Of a DNA stretch of 64,000 nt, positions 26,273-34,672 are shown one piece after another. The position numbers were made by a program, and so were the translations under genes. The stretch is from NCBI GenBank assembly GCA_947478405.1, contig CANJVX010000004.1:62001-126000 (forward strand), written 5' to 3'. Numbering within the stretch: position 1 is the stretch's first letter; every line of letters starts with the position of its first letter. This DNA comes from Beijerinckiaceae bacterium. GTDB lineage: Bacteria; Pseudomonadota; Alphaproteobacteria; Rhizobiales; Beijerinckiaceae. Under the pieces are notes generated by a model. It did not search any database. It was not told the DNA's origin and saw only the letters and a list, made by a program, of their open reading frames with translations.

Positions 26273-26808
26273 AGCGGCTGGAATATTCACACGCGTCAAA
26301 GTTTTTGCACTGGGTCACGGCTTTATTGATCTTCGGCGTCTTGCCCATGGGCTTTGTGCTGGATGATCTGCCAGAAGGTCGCATTCAGAATTTGGGCTAT
26401 GATCTACATCGCTCCTTCGGCTTTGTGCTTCTGCTATTGGCAGCCGCGCGCCTCGCTGTACGCCAGATTTATGGTGCGCCCGAAGCCTATGCAGGATTGA
26501 CAGCTTTTGAACGACGCGCCTCCACTGCGACCCATCACTTGCTTTATATGTTGTTGATCCTCACACCCTTGCTGGGCTGGGCGGCAACATCCGCTTACCC
26601 GGTAACTATCTCGATATTCTGGCTGTTCAATCTGCCGCCGCTGGCCCCGCAAAGCGAAGCGCTGTCGAAAGTGCTTTTCAAATTGCATGAGGCTTCGGCA
26701 ATCGGCATCGCCTTGCTGCTAGTTGGCCATATTGGCGGGGCGCTGATGCATCGGCTCATTAAGCGCGATGGCGTGATGGAGCGCATGTTGCCCGCTCGCA
26801 AGAGCTGA
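26269..26808 (+). CDS. Cytochrome b561 family protein
   Basis: This 179-residue, four-helix di-heme membrane protein should move electrons between quinol and a periplasmic acceptor such as superoxide. Heme-ligand histidines are visible in ASKFLHWVTALL, YDLHRSFGF, TATHHLLYML and FKLHEASAIG. The ATG overlaps the RibD-type stop. The stop TGA abuts the stop of the convergent methyltransferase gene, leaving no intergenic space. Confidence 0.9.
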   Translation: MKRLEYSHASKFLHWVTALLIFGVLPMGFVLDDLPEGRIQNLGYDLHRSFGFVLLLLAAARLAVRQIYGAPEAYAGLTAFERRASTATHHLLYMLLILTPLLGWAATSAYPVTISIFWLFNLPPLAPQSEALSKVLFKLHEASAIGIALLLVGHIGGALMHRLIKRDGVMERMLPARKS

Positions 26809-27636
26809 TCAGACAGGTACCGCGAAAAGATCGACATGGCCGATCTCACAGGATGCCGAGTTTTCGCGCGCGGCACGCCATGCTTCGATTTCAGCAGGAT
26901 TAACAGCGCCTGTTTCAGTAACTGCAGATGCAGCACCTTGCGCGAGCTGGCGTAGTAAATCACCTTGCTGCAGGCGCCACGGACTCATACCAGACACCAC
27001 ATGAAACGCTCGTATCTGCAAAGCTTGTGTCAAATGGGCCGCTGCATCTGGCCCTGAAGCCAAGCCAAGTCCCTTGTCACTTTTCTGATGCGCGTGAAAC
27101 GCCGCCAAAACGGCATCGTCTGCATGATGGGAAGGTGACCAGACCTCGTGTCCATCATAGGTGAGAATAGCATAGAGGGGCAGTTTGCGTGCAGCCAATG
27201 CGTCACACAAACCATCCATCCAATCCGCTGAAACAAGATCGAAGAAAGCCGTGGCGGTGAGCAGATCAACGCCCTCCAGCAAGCGGCCGGGATCGCGCGC
27301 GAGATCAGCTTTTTGCGTATGCACCACAAGTGTGCGATCCGCTTTGCGAAGAGACAGCACGCCATCGCGCTCTTGTGCATCATCTGCCCAAGCCGAAAGG
27401 CGCGTACGCGCAGCAGCGAGCAAATCTTCATCCCAATCAATCAGCCGCCACGTCTGAGAAAGAGGCAAATGCAGCGCCATAGCGCGCAGATTTGAGCCTG
27501 TGCCACAGCCGAAATCGACAATTGTCATCTGGGTGCGATGAGCAAAATGGGCGAATACAGCCGCGGCAACCTGAGGCGCGCGGGCGGCGTGATCGGCGGG
27601 CTCGCGCAAGGCGAGCCAATCGGGTGAGAAACTCAT
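26809..27636 (-). CDS. Class I SAM-dependent methyltransferase
   Basis: This 275-residue protein has the SAM-binding motif I VDFGCGTGSNLRAMAL near residue 45 and an acidic motif II LIDWDEDLLAAAR. The C-terminal half is not diagnostic. The substrate is unknown. The ATG at 27636 overlaps the glycosyltransferase stop (ATGA). It is the last gene of a four-gene operon (dehydrogenase, PTPS-like, glycosyltransferase, methyltransferase), which suggests that it methylates the same small molecule or glycoside. Confidence 0.83.
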   Translation of the reverse strand: MSFSPDWLALREPADHAARAPQVAAAVFAHFAHRTQMTIVDFGCGTGSNLRAMALHLPLSQTWRLIDWDEDLLAAARTRLSAWADDAQERDGVLSLRKADRTLVVHTQKADLARDPGRLLEGVDLLTATAFFDLVSADWMDGLCDALAARKLPLYAILTYDGHEVWSPSHHADDAVLAAFHAHQKSDKGLGLASGPDAAAHLTQALQIRAFHVVSGMSPWRLQQGDLLRQLAQGAASAVTETGAVNPAEIEAWRAARENSASCEIGHVDLFAVPV

Positions 27637-28685
27637 GAATGCGCCTCCGCCAAAACCTGCGCCACAATCTGCACCGCCTCTTCCCATGCCGGCAGGCGCG
27701 CGCCTGCAGCATAAGACGCATCCGCCAATTGACGACGAAGAGTGCCATCACTCAGCACACTTTGCAGCGCTTGACCCAAGGCCTGCGCATCGCCTGCTGT
27801 GACCTTGAGAGCAGTCCCATCCGGCAAAGTCTCAGCCAGTGCGCCACCATCGGTCGAGACCAAAGGCAGGCCGCGCACCATAGCTTCGCCCACCACCATG
27901 CCATAGCCTTCATAACGAGAGGGCATGACGAAGAGATCTGCGCGATCATAAAATTGCGCGAGGTGATCCGACGCAACTTCGCCCGCCAGCGTGATGCGAT
28001 CCGACAGTCCGCTGGCCGCAATTTGCGCAACCAGCGCAGCTGTATGATCAGGCGCCCGCTTCAGAGAGCCAACGATCGTCAAATGCCAGTCAAACATGCG
28101 GCAGGCGTCAAGTGCAGGCACAAGCACATCATAGCCTTTTCGTGGCACCACAGAGCCCACACACAGAAGCTGTGCAGTCTGCAGGCCACTTCCCTGCGCG
28201 CGTGGTGCACGCGCAGTCCCTGGCAAAGCCACGGCTACATGTGCCGGAGTAACGCCATAATCAGCAATGAGACCATCACGAGTTGAGACAGAGGTCACAA
28301 TCACACGATGCGCAAAAGAAAGCGCCAATCGTTCACTCTGGGCCAGCGCCTGCATCCTCTCAGCTGACAGGCCAGTCTCCAGCGCTAAAGGATGATGCAC
28401 CAGCGCGACAATGTAGGCGCGAATGGTTTTCAAAACTGGCTCAGGCAGCACGCCAAAAGCAAGCCCGTCGCAGAGTAAAATTTCGTCCGCTGGGATGGCC
28501 GATAAAAGCGCCGAAGTTTGCTCAAGCGCCTGCGCAGAGGGAAAGGGAAATCCTTCTGGCAGAGCGATATGTCGCATATCAACACCAACAGACGCCGCGC
28601 GCGCCAGCACTTCACGATCATAGGCGTAGCCCCCGGTGAGGGACGTGAGATCACCGGGAATGGCGAAAGCGGCGCGCAGTTTCAT
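27633..28685 (-). CDS. Glycosyltransferase family 4
   Basis: The 350-residue GT-B enzyme has a donor domain with LLCVGSVVPRKGYDVLVPAL near 195 and the EX7E motif in RYEGYGMVVGEAMVRGLPLV near 275. GT4 enzymes transfer a sugar from a nucleotide sugar. The ATG at 28685 lies 5 bases after the PTPS-like stop. Placement between a PTPS-fold protein and a methyltransferase resembles pterin glycosyltransferase contexts known from cyanobacteria, but the acceptor here is inferred only from neighbours. Confidence 0.86.
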   Translation of the reverse strand: MKLRAAFAIPGDLTSLTGGYAYDREVLARAASVGVDMRHIALPEGFPFPSAQALEQTSALLSAIPADEILLCDGLAFGVLPEPVLKTIRAYIVALVHHPLALETGLSAERMQALAQSERLALSFAHRVIVTSVSTRDGLIADYGVTPAHVAVALPGTARAPRAQGSGLQTAQLLCVGSVVPRKGYDVLVPALDACRMFDWHLTIVGSLKRAPDHTAALVAQIAASGLSDRITLAGEVASDHLAQFYDRADLFVMPSRYEGYGMVVGEAMVRGLPLVSTDGGALAETLPDGTALKVTAGDAQALGQALQSVLSDGTLRRQLADASYAAGARLPAWEEAVQIVAQVLAEAHS

Positions 28686-28690
28686 CTGGT

Positions 28691-29092
28691 TCAGGCGACC
28701 GGGCCTTCGAACCAAGCGCGGGCAACATGGCTTTCATGCAGCGTCACACGGATTTTTACAATGCCTTCACCGCCGGGGCCCAAATCACCCTTTTTGGCAG
28801 CGCTCGCCATGTGATCGAAAATATATTTCGACAAAAATTCAGTCGTTGTCTGACGGCCCTTGAATTGCGGCAGCGTGTCGAGGTTTTGATAATTGAGCGG
28901 GCCCAGAACAGCCTTCAGCGCCTCATGGGCGCGACCGATATCGACCACCACCTCATGTTCATTCAGCGTTTCGCGGTAGAAAGCCACATCGACAACGAAA
29001 GTCGCACCATGCATATTCTGCGCAGGGCCAAAGAATTCGCCCTTGAACGAATGGGCTATCATAATGTGCTCGCGCACTTCCAATGCATACAT
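28691..29092 (-). CDS. PTPS/QueD-fold protein lacking canonical active-site residues
   Basis: The 133-residue protein has the 6-pyruvoyltetrahydropterin synthase fold (opening REHIMIAHSFKG, VVDIGRAHEALKAVL, TTTEFLSKYIFDHM, HESHVARAWFEG). In QueD the segment C-x4-HGH carries the catalytic Cys and two zinc histidines. Here it reads AQNMHGATF, so the Cys and one zinc His are missing. The DHHYLN catalytic His region reads LNYQNLD. The E in LHES is kept. It is probably not a standard PTPS or QueD and may bind a pterin without the usual chemistry. It sits between a BchC-like dehydrogenase and a glycosyltransferase. Confidence 0.78.
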   Translation of the reverse strand: MYALEVREHIMIAHSFKGEFFGPAQNMHGATFVVDVAFYRETLNEHEVVVDIGRAHEALKAVLGPLNYQNLDTLPQFKGRQTTTEFLSKYIFDHMASAAKKGDLGPGGEGIVKIRVTLHESHVARAWFEGPVA

Positions 29093-29104
29093 GCGGTTTA
29101 CTCC

Positions 29105-30115
29105 TCAATAGCGAACGACCGTGGCAAGCGCGCCAGCGGAGGGATGGAAAATGTCTGACAGTTTTTCGGGCAGCGTCTCGAAGGCAATTTCATCCGTGAT
29201 CAAACGATCCAGCACATCGTCTCGCAGCAAGTCGAGGGCTTTGGCAAGTCGGCGCGCATAAGTCCAACGCGGACGGCGTGAGGGCGCGATATGACCGACC
29301 TGCGAGGAAATGAGGCGCAGACGCCTCGAATGGAATGATCCGCCCAGCGGCGCCATGACGGGCGTATCACCATACCAACTGATCTCAACCACCGTGCCCT
29401 CAAGCCCAGCCGCATCGAGCGCGGTTGCCAGCCCCTCAGCCGAAGCGCTCGCATGAAAGACAATATCCGCATCACCGGCCAGCGCGCCCGGTGTGCGGAA
29501 TTCCGCACCAATTGCATTCACCAAAGCCGCGCGTTGCGGCTCGATATCAACAACGACCACCTCGGTGCCAGGCAGTCGCGCCGCCAGATAAGCTACCAAG
29601 AGACCAACAAGACCCGCACCGATCACAACGACCCTGTCACCAGGGCCAGCACCCGAATCCCACAGAGCATTGAGGGCCGTTTCCATATTGGCGGCCAGAG
29701 CGGCTCGGCGCAGCGGCAGACCATCGGGCACGGGCACGAGCCGATCCACCGGCGCGATGAAATGGGTCTGGTGGGGATGGAGGGAAAAAACGGGAATCCC
29801 GAGCCAATCTTTGGGCCCCTCCTCGATGATCCCGACGGCGCAATAGCCATATTTGACAGGGTAGGGGAACTCACCCTCCTGAAAGGGGGCTTTCATCCGC
29901 TCATACTCGGACACCGGCACGCGGCCCTCATAGACGAGGCGCTCCGTTCCCCGACTGATGCCCGACCAGAGCGTGAGGACGAGCGCCTCTCCAGCCCCGG
30001 GCGCGTCTAGAGACATCGGGCGCAATTCGCCGCGTGCCTTGCCCGTATACCAGAGTGCCCGGCCCTTCACTGGCTCTGCCTGACTGCCTTCGCCCTTTTT
30101 CATCTCGACCGCCAT
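29105..30115 (-). CDS. Medium-chain dehydrogenase, BchC-like, without zinc ligands
   Basis: The 336-residue NAD(P)-dependent oxidoreductase has the Rossmann motif VVVIGAGLVGLLVAYLAARL near 150 and a GroES-like N-terminus with SGISRGTERLVYEGRVP. The structural and catalytic cysteine motifs of zinc alcohol dehydrogenases are absent. The SGIS-GTE pattern recalls BchC, the bacteriochlorophyllide dehydrogenase. No other photosynthesis gene is present, so the substrate is probably different. It is the first gene of the four-gene operon. Start options are GTG at 30127 and ATG at 30115. Confidence 0.8.
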   Translation of the reverse strand: MAVEMKKGEGSQAEPVKGRALWYTGKARGELRPMSLDAPGAGEALVLTLWSGISRGTERLVYEGRVPVSEYERMKAPFQEGEFPYPVKYGYCAVGIIEEGPKDWLGIPVFSLHPHQTHFIAPVDRLVPVPDGLPLRRAALAANMETALNALWDSGAGPGDRVVVIGAGLVGLLVAYLAARLPGTEVVVVDIEPQRAALVNAIGAEFRTPGALAGDADIVFHASASAEGLATALDAAGLEGTVVEISWYGDTPVMAPLGGSFHSRRLRLISSQVGHIAPSRRPRWTYARRLAKALDLLRDDVLDRLITDEIAFETLPEKLSDIFHPSAGALATVVRY

Positions 30116-30169
30116 GCCTGCACCCACTAATGTCCGACCACCCGAGCTTGGGCGCTATTCGAGAGCATC

Positions 30170-31984
30170 ATGTCGCAAACTAAACATGTCGCAAAGATGA
30201 CGCCCGCAGGACTCCAATTGGCTACGGTTCTAACCCGCCGACGGATCGCTGCAGCCCTCCTGAATGGCGCGACCTATCTGGCCCTTCTATGGTGGCTTGC
30301 CGCAATTCTGGGGGATCAGGGCTGGAGCGTCATTGATTGTCTGATTTTTGTCTGTTTCGCCATCGCTGCACCCTGGAGTGTGCTGGGTGTATGGAATGCC
30401 TTGCTCGGCTTGTGGCTTCTTCACATCCGCCGTGACAGCCGCACCCTTGTCGCACCTTATGCAGAAGTTGGCGACATGCTGGTGCCACTGCAGGCACGCA
30501 CCGCTATTCTGATGACATTGCGCAATGAGGACCCTGCACGTGCCTATGCGCGGCTTGAAACCCTCATTCTCTCGCTTGTTGCGACTGGGGAAGATCTCTT
30601 CTTCTCCTTCTTCATCTTGAGCGACACGAATGAAGCGGCCGTCGCGCAGGAAGAAGAGCGCCGCTATGAAGATTTGAAAGCGCGTCATCCGCGCTTTGCC
30701 GCGCGCCTGCATTATCGTCGACGCCTGACCAATGAAGGTTACAAGGCAGGCAATGTGCGCGATTTCTGCCAGCGCAATGGTGCTGAGTTTGAATTCATGC
30801 TGCCGCTGGATGCTGATAGTCTTATGTCGGGCGAAACGATCCGCCGCATGGTGCGCATGGCGCAGGCCTATCCCAAGCTTGGCATTTTGCAGAGCCTTGT
30901 TGTGGGTGCGCCGACACAATCTGGCTTTGCGCGCGTGTTTCAGTTCGGCATGCGCCATGGCATGCGCCCCTACACAATGGGCGCTGCTTGGTGGGCGGGC
31001 GATTGCGGCCCCTTCTGGGGTCATAATGCGCTCGTGCGTATTGCCCCTTTCCGCAATCATTGTGACTTGCCGGTTTTGCCCGGTGGCCCGCCGCTGGGCG
31101 GACAAATTCTCTCGCATGACCAGGTCGAGGCCGTATTCATGCGCCGCGCTGGTTATGAATGTCGTGTCTTGCCGGAAGAATGTGGCTCTTACGAAGACAA
31201 TCCGCCAACGCTTCTTGAATTCACTCGGCGTGACCTGCGTTGGTGCCAAGGCAATATGCAATATTGGCATTTGCTGGGCATGAAGGGGCTTGAACCGATG
31301 AGTCGGTTCCAACTCGTCTGGGCCATCATGATGTTTGTCGGCGTGCCGGCCTTCACGCTCATCATTCTGCTGGCCGCATTGAAACCGCTCGACGGTGAAG
31401 ACCTCACGCGTTTTCCTGCTGACAAGGCGATTGCTTTCTATCTGGCCTTTCTTGGCATGTATCTCGCGCCCAAACTCGCCGGCTTTCTCGACATTGTGCT
31501 TACAAGGGGCGGTCTTGCACGCTACGGCGGGGCTCTGCGTTTTTTCTCGGGTGCGCTTCTGGAAGTACTATTCTCCTTCATGCTGGGTGCTGCCACCACG
31601 CTGCGCACTGCCCTGTTCATGATCGGGCTCGCCTTCGGCCATTCCGTCGTCTGGAACGGACAGGCGCGCGATGCCCATCAGCTATCATTCGAAAAAGCGC
31701 TGGAAGGGCTCTGGCCGCACACTCTGTTCGGCTTCATTCTTTACGGAATTTGCCTCCAGCTGGCACCCTCGCTCATCCTCTGGTCCTTGCCGCTGACCAT
31801 CGGCTATATTCTGGCAGCCCCCTTCGCAGCGCTCACATCAGGACCCGCTTTCGGCGCCTTCCTCAAGAGCACAGGCCTGTGTGCCATTCCTGAGGATTTT
31901 GCGCCCCCCCCTGTTCTCACCATGCTCGAAAGCATCTCCACATCATCCGAACCAACATTGCCAAGAAAGCTCGAGACGATATGA
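30170..31984 (+). CDS. opgH: Glucans biosynthesis glucosyltransferase H
   Basis: OpgH polymerises the glucose backbone of osmoregulated periplasmic glucans across the inner membrane. This 604-residue form has membrane helices at both ends and a GT2 domain: AILMTLRNEDP, MLPLDADSLMSG (DxD), the catalytic acid region EECGSYEDNPPTLLEF and RDLRWCQGNMQYW as the QxxRW motif. It is shorter than E. coli OpgH (847). The next gene overlaps by ATGA. No opgG is adjacent. Instead an unrecognised secreted protein follows. Confidence 0.9.
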   Translation: MSQTKHVAKMTPAGLQLATVLTRRRIAAALLNGATYLALLWWLAAILGDQGWSVIDCLIFVCFAIAAPWSVLGVWNALLGLWLLHIRRDSRTLVAPYAEVGDMLVPLQARTAILMTLRNEDPARAYARLETLILSLVATGEDLFFSFFILSDTNEAAVAQEEERRYEDLKARHPRFAARLHYRRRLTNEGYKAGNVRDFCQRNGAEFEFMLPLDADSLMSGETIRRMVRMAQAYPKLGILQSLVVGAPTQSGFARVFQFGMRHGMRPYTMGAAWWAGDCGPFWGHNALVRIAPFRNHCDLPVLPGGPPLGGQILSHDQVEAVFMRRAGYECRVLPEECGSYEDNPPTLLEFTRRDLRWCQGNMQYWHLLGMKGLEPMSRFQLVWAIMMFVGVPAFTLIILLAALKPLDGEDLTRFPADKAIAFYLAFLGMYLAPKLAGFLDIVLTRGGLARYGGALRFFSGALLEVLFSFMLGAATTLRTALFMIGLAFGHSVVWNGQARDAHQLSFEKALEGLWPHTLFGFILYGICLQLAPSLILWSLPLTIGYILAAPFAALTSGPAFGAFLKSTGLCAIPEDFAPPPVLTMLESISTSSEPTLPRKLETI

Positions 31985-33012
31985 AAGCGCCGATTTCCGC
32001 ATTTCTTTTTGCCCTTCTGGCGACACAGGCTATTGCGCAAAGCCCATCGCGCCCGCCCGTGAAAACGCCCGTGCCCGTGGCGCCGGAATTTGTGCCGCCC
32101 AAGGAAGGCATCAATCCCAAAGAGCTGGCCGTGAATGTTGCCAATCGCTCGGTTCCGGTGCTCTGCGCTGAGAAAGATAATGTGGAACTCACATTCACCT
32201 CGCCCGCCGTGCGTGACTTCCGCATTCAGGCCGTACATCCGCCCTACATCGGCACGATCAATGTTGATCGCTATGCGCCCGACTTCACCTCTTGCGATAT
32301 GTCGGCTGATCCCGTCTATCGCTCAGATGCAAGCAAAGAGCAGCGCATCACATTTTGGGAAACGCCTGATTTCTGGTTGACGGGTTATATTTATCCCTCC
32401 TTCTGGCGCCCGGCGAATGTGCCTATCCGCATTGGCAATCGCGAAGTGAAGGGGCTGCATATGGTGCAGCTCTGGATGAAATATCGCGAACGCGCCGAAG
32501 AAGTGCTCGTCTTCTATCCGCCTGATGGCTATTGGCGTGCGCGCCCGCTGCCGTTCGCTGATATGCGCTGGACCTCTTATGGTTCATCCTTTCTGATTGG
32601 TCCGGTGGAAGTGCAGCAACGCCCCATTGTTGATCTGAAAAGCATCGCGCTGGACCCCGCCACCATGACCTTCACGCTGGAATTTGCCCGCGGCGGATCG
32701 GCCAAATTGAAGATCGACACAATCGATCAGGAACGTTTTGTGATTGAAACGAGCCTCTCTCCAGATGTGCCGCGCAACTATCCCTTCGCCTCCATGCGCT
32801 CCATGTATGCAACCGAATTCAATTCGGATGTTGCGCGCGTGGCCTGGCGCACAAAGGGCGTGGAAGCCTGGGGTGAAGCGCCTGTCATGTCTTTCAAAGG
32901 TGCGGACGTCACCGAAATCTGGGCTGGGCGCACTGTGCCTTCCTTGCACAATAAAAGCGCGCCCGACATGATCTTCAGCCATTTCACTGACAAGCCGGCG
33001 GCTGCCAAGTGA
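31981..33012 (+). CDS. Secreted protein of unknown function in the opgH operon
   Basis: I do not recognise this 343-residue protein. It has a Sec signal peptide ending near TQAIAQ (residue 20), a Pro-rich linker, then a beta-rich domain with two cysteines (VLCAEKD and FTSCDMSADP) that could form a disulfide. No membrane helix follows the signal, so it should be periplasmic. It overlaps opgH by ATGA and is followed closely by a DUF1624-type membrane protein. The context suggests a role in glucan extension, release or modification, possibly taking the place of OpgG. Confidence 0.7.
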   Translation: MKAPISAFLFALLATQAIAQSPSRPPVKTPVPVAPEFVPPKEGINPKELAVNVANRSVPVLCAEKDNVELTFTSPAVRDFRIQAVHPPYIGTINVDRYAPDFTSCDMSADPVYRSDASKEQRITFWETPDFWLTGYIYPSFWRPANVPIRIGNREVKGLHMVQLWMKYRERAEEVLVFYPPDGYWRARPLPFADMRWTSYGSSFLIGPVEVQQRPIVDLKSIALDPATMTFTLEFARGGSAKLKIDTIDQERFVIETSLSPDVPRNYPFASMRSMYATEFNSDVARVAWRTKGVEAWGEAPVMSFKGADVTEIWAGRTVPSLHNKSAPDMIFSHFTDKPAAAK

Positions 33013-33022
33013 ACGCAAGCAC

Positions 33023-34006
33023 GTGAGAGATCAGAGACACAGCCCACGCTGGCCCGTGCTCGATGCCGCGCGCGGGCTGGCGCTTGTTGGCATGATGATC
33101 TTTCATTTGTGCTGGGATCTCGCTTATTTCGATCTGCCCCCTGATGGTTTCACACAGAGCGGCCTGTTTCATGGCTTTGGTCATTCCATCGCGACTGCCT
33201 TTGTTATCCTTGTAGGCATAGGCCTGACGCTGGCTGCGCGTGACACGTTTGATCTGCACAAAGCTTTGATGCGCATTGGCAAGATCACTATGGCAGCGCT
33301 GCTGGTCTCGGCCGCAACCTATTTCATCTTCCCTGATGCGTGGATTGCATTTGGCATTTTGCATCTGATTGCATTGGCGAGCCTGTTGAGCCTGCCGCTC
33401 ATGCGCATATCAAGCGGACCGGTCGTGGCACTGGCCGTAGCGGCGCTGACACTGCCTCTTTTGGTTTCGGAAGAGGCTTTTGATTCACCCGCCTTGCAAT
33501 GGCTGGGGCTTGGCACACATCCCCCGCTTACCAATGATTGGCGCCCGCTGATGCCTTGGTTTGGCGTCATGCTGCTTGGCCTTGTCATCGGCCGCCACTT
33601 GGCCATGCACGGACTACCAGGCCCGCTACAGGCATGGACCGCCCGTAATATGTTTGGCCGCACTCTCGTTCTGGGTGGTCGCCACAGTTTGCTGATCTAT
33701 CTTGTGCACCAGCCTGTCCTCTTTGCTCTGGTCTTTGTTGGCGCAAGTCTGGTCTCATCGAGCCGCACGGAGATCTCCGGCTCGCAATCTCAATTCATGA
33801 GTGCATGCGGGAAGCAATGCGTGACCACGGGTGGGGAAGCGAGCCTATGCACGCTTGCTTGCGGATGCATTGCGCAAGAGGCCAGCGCACAAGGCATGGG
33901 CCGCGCTGTTGCACGCAATCAGCTAAGCCCTGATGAACAGATCGCATTCAACGACATCACGAAAGCCTGTTTGCGTCGCCTGTTGCCTCAGCCGCCTGCA
34001 CCCTGA
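33023..34006 (+). CDS. DUF1624/HGSNAT-like membrane protein with Cys-rich tail
   Basis: The 327-residue protein begins with GTG. Its start, RWPVLDAARGLALVGMMIFHLCWDL, is the hallmark of the heparan-alpha-glucosaminide N-acetyltransferase-like (DUF1624) family, and about seven membrane helices follow. Members are thought to move acyl groups onto sugars. After the last helix comes a tail with several cysteines (SACGKQC, LCTLACGC, KACLRR), probably disulfide-bonded in the periplasm. In this operon it could decorate periplasmic glucans, as OpgC does in enterobacteria. That is inference. Confidence 0.78.
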   Translation: MRDQRHSPRWPVLDAARGLALVGMMIFHLCWDLAYFDLPPDGFTQSGLFHGFGHSIATAFVILVGIGLTLAARDTFDLHKALMRIGKITMAALLVSAATYFIFPDAWIAFGILHLIALASLLSLPLMRISSGPVVALAVAALTLPLLVSEEAFDSPALQWLGLGTHPPLTNDWRPLMPWFGVMLLGLVIGRHLAMHGLPGPLQAWTARNMFGRTLVLGGRHSLLIYLVHQPVLFALVFVGASLVSSSRTEISGSQSQFMSACGKQCVTTGGEASLCTLACGCIAQEASAQGMGRAVARNQLSPDEQIAFNDITKACLRRLLPQPPAP

Positions 34007-34072
34007 TCGGGCGCCAGCACATCCAATTCGTCATTCACTTAAATTGCGACGCGCGAGCAAAAAACAGCGCCG

Positions 34073-34672
34073 TCAATCATTACCTGTGCGCGAGTAGCGT
34101 TGACCCATGATGAGCGTATCAAGGCCAGTTTGCCAATTGGCATCAGACGCAAAATCGGAGCTCGACGTAATAGACAAGAGTTCGATCAGGCGGTTCCGTG
34201 CACGATTGACGCGGCTCTTCATTGTCCCCACAGCGCAATGGCAAATGCCGGCGGCTTCCTCATAGGACAGGCCGGAGGCACCAATCAGCACCAACGCCTC
34301 ACGCTGATCGGGCGGAAGCTTCTGCAAGGCATCACGAAAATCGAAAAAATCCATATGGCCATTTTGCGCGGGCGCGGTGGCGAGACGCGCTGCAATTGTG
34401 CCCTCGGAATCAGACACTTCGCGCCGACGCTTGCGATATTCGGAATAATAAATGTTGCGCAAAATAGTGAAAAGCCAAGCGGGCATATTCGTGCCCTCGA
34501 CGAAGGAGCCCAGATGGCTCCAGGCTTTCATCAAAGTTTCCTGAACGAGATCATCAGCGCGGTCAGGATTGCCACACAGAGATACGGCGAAGGCGCGCAA
34601 ATTCGGGATGGCTCCGAGGAGGTCCGATTTGAGCTTCGGGTTCGCCTGGGTCATTCCCGTGTGATCTGTCAC
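34073..34672 (-). CDS. ecfG: ECF sigma factor EcfG (general stress response)
   Basis: The 199-residue ECF sigma factor has region 2 (DRADDLVQETLMKAWSHL, MPAWLFTILRNIYYSEYRKR) and region 4 (LPPDQREALVLIGASGLSYEEAAGICHCAVGTMKSRVNRAR). It directs polymerase to GGAAC-N16/17-CGTT promoters. The GTG start overlaps the nepR stop (GTGA). Order and overlap with nepR, and divergence from phyR, are those of the alphaproteobacterial stress locus. Free EcfG is released when phosphorylated PhyR captures NepR. Confidence 0.95.
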   Translation of the reverse strand: MTDHTGMTQANPKLKSDLLGAIPNLRAFAVSLCGNPDRADDLVQETLMKAWSHLGSFVEGTNMPAWLFTILRNIYYSEYRKRRREVSDSEGTIAARLATAPAQNGHMDFFDFRDALQKLPPDQREALVLIGASGLSYEEAAGICHCAVGTMKSRVNRARNRLIELLSITSSSDFASDANWQTGLDTLIMGQRYSRTGND

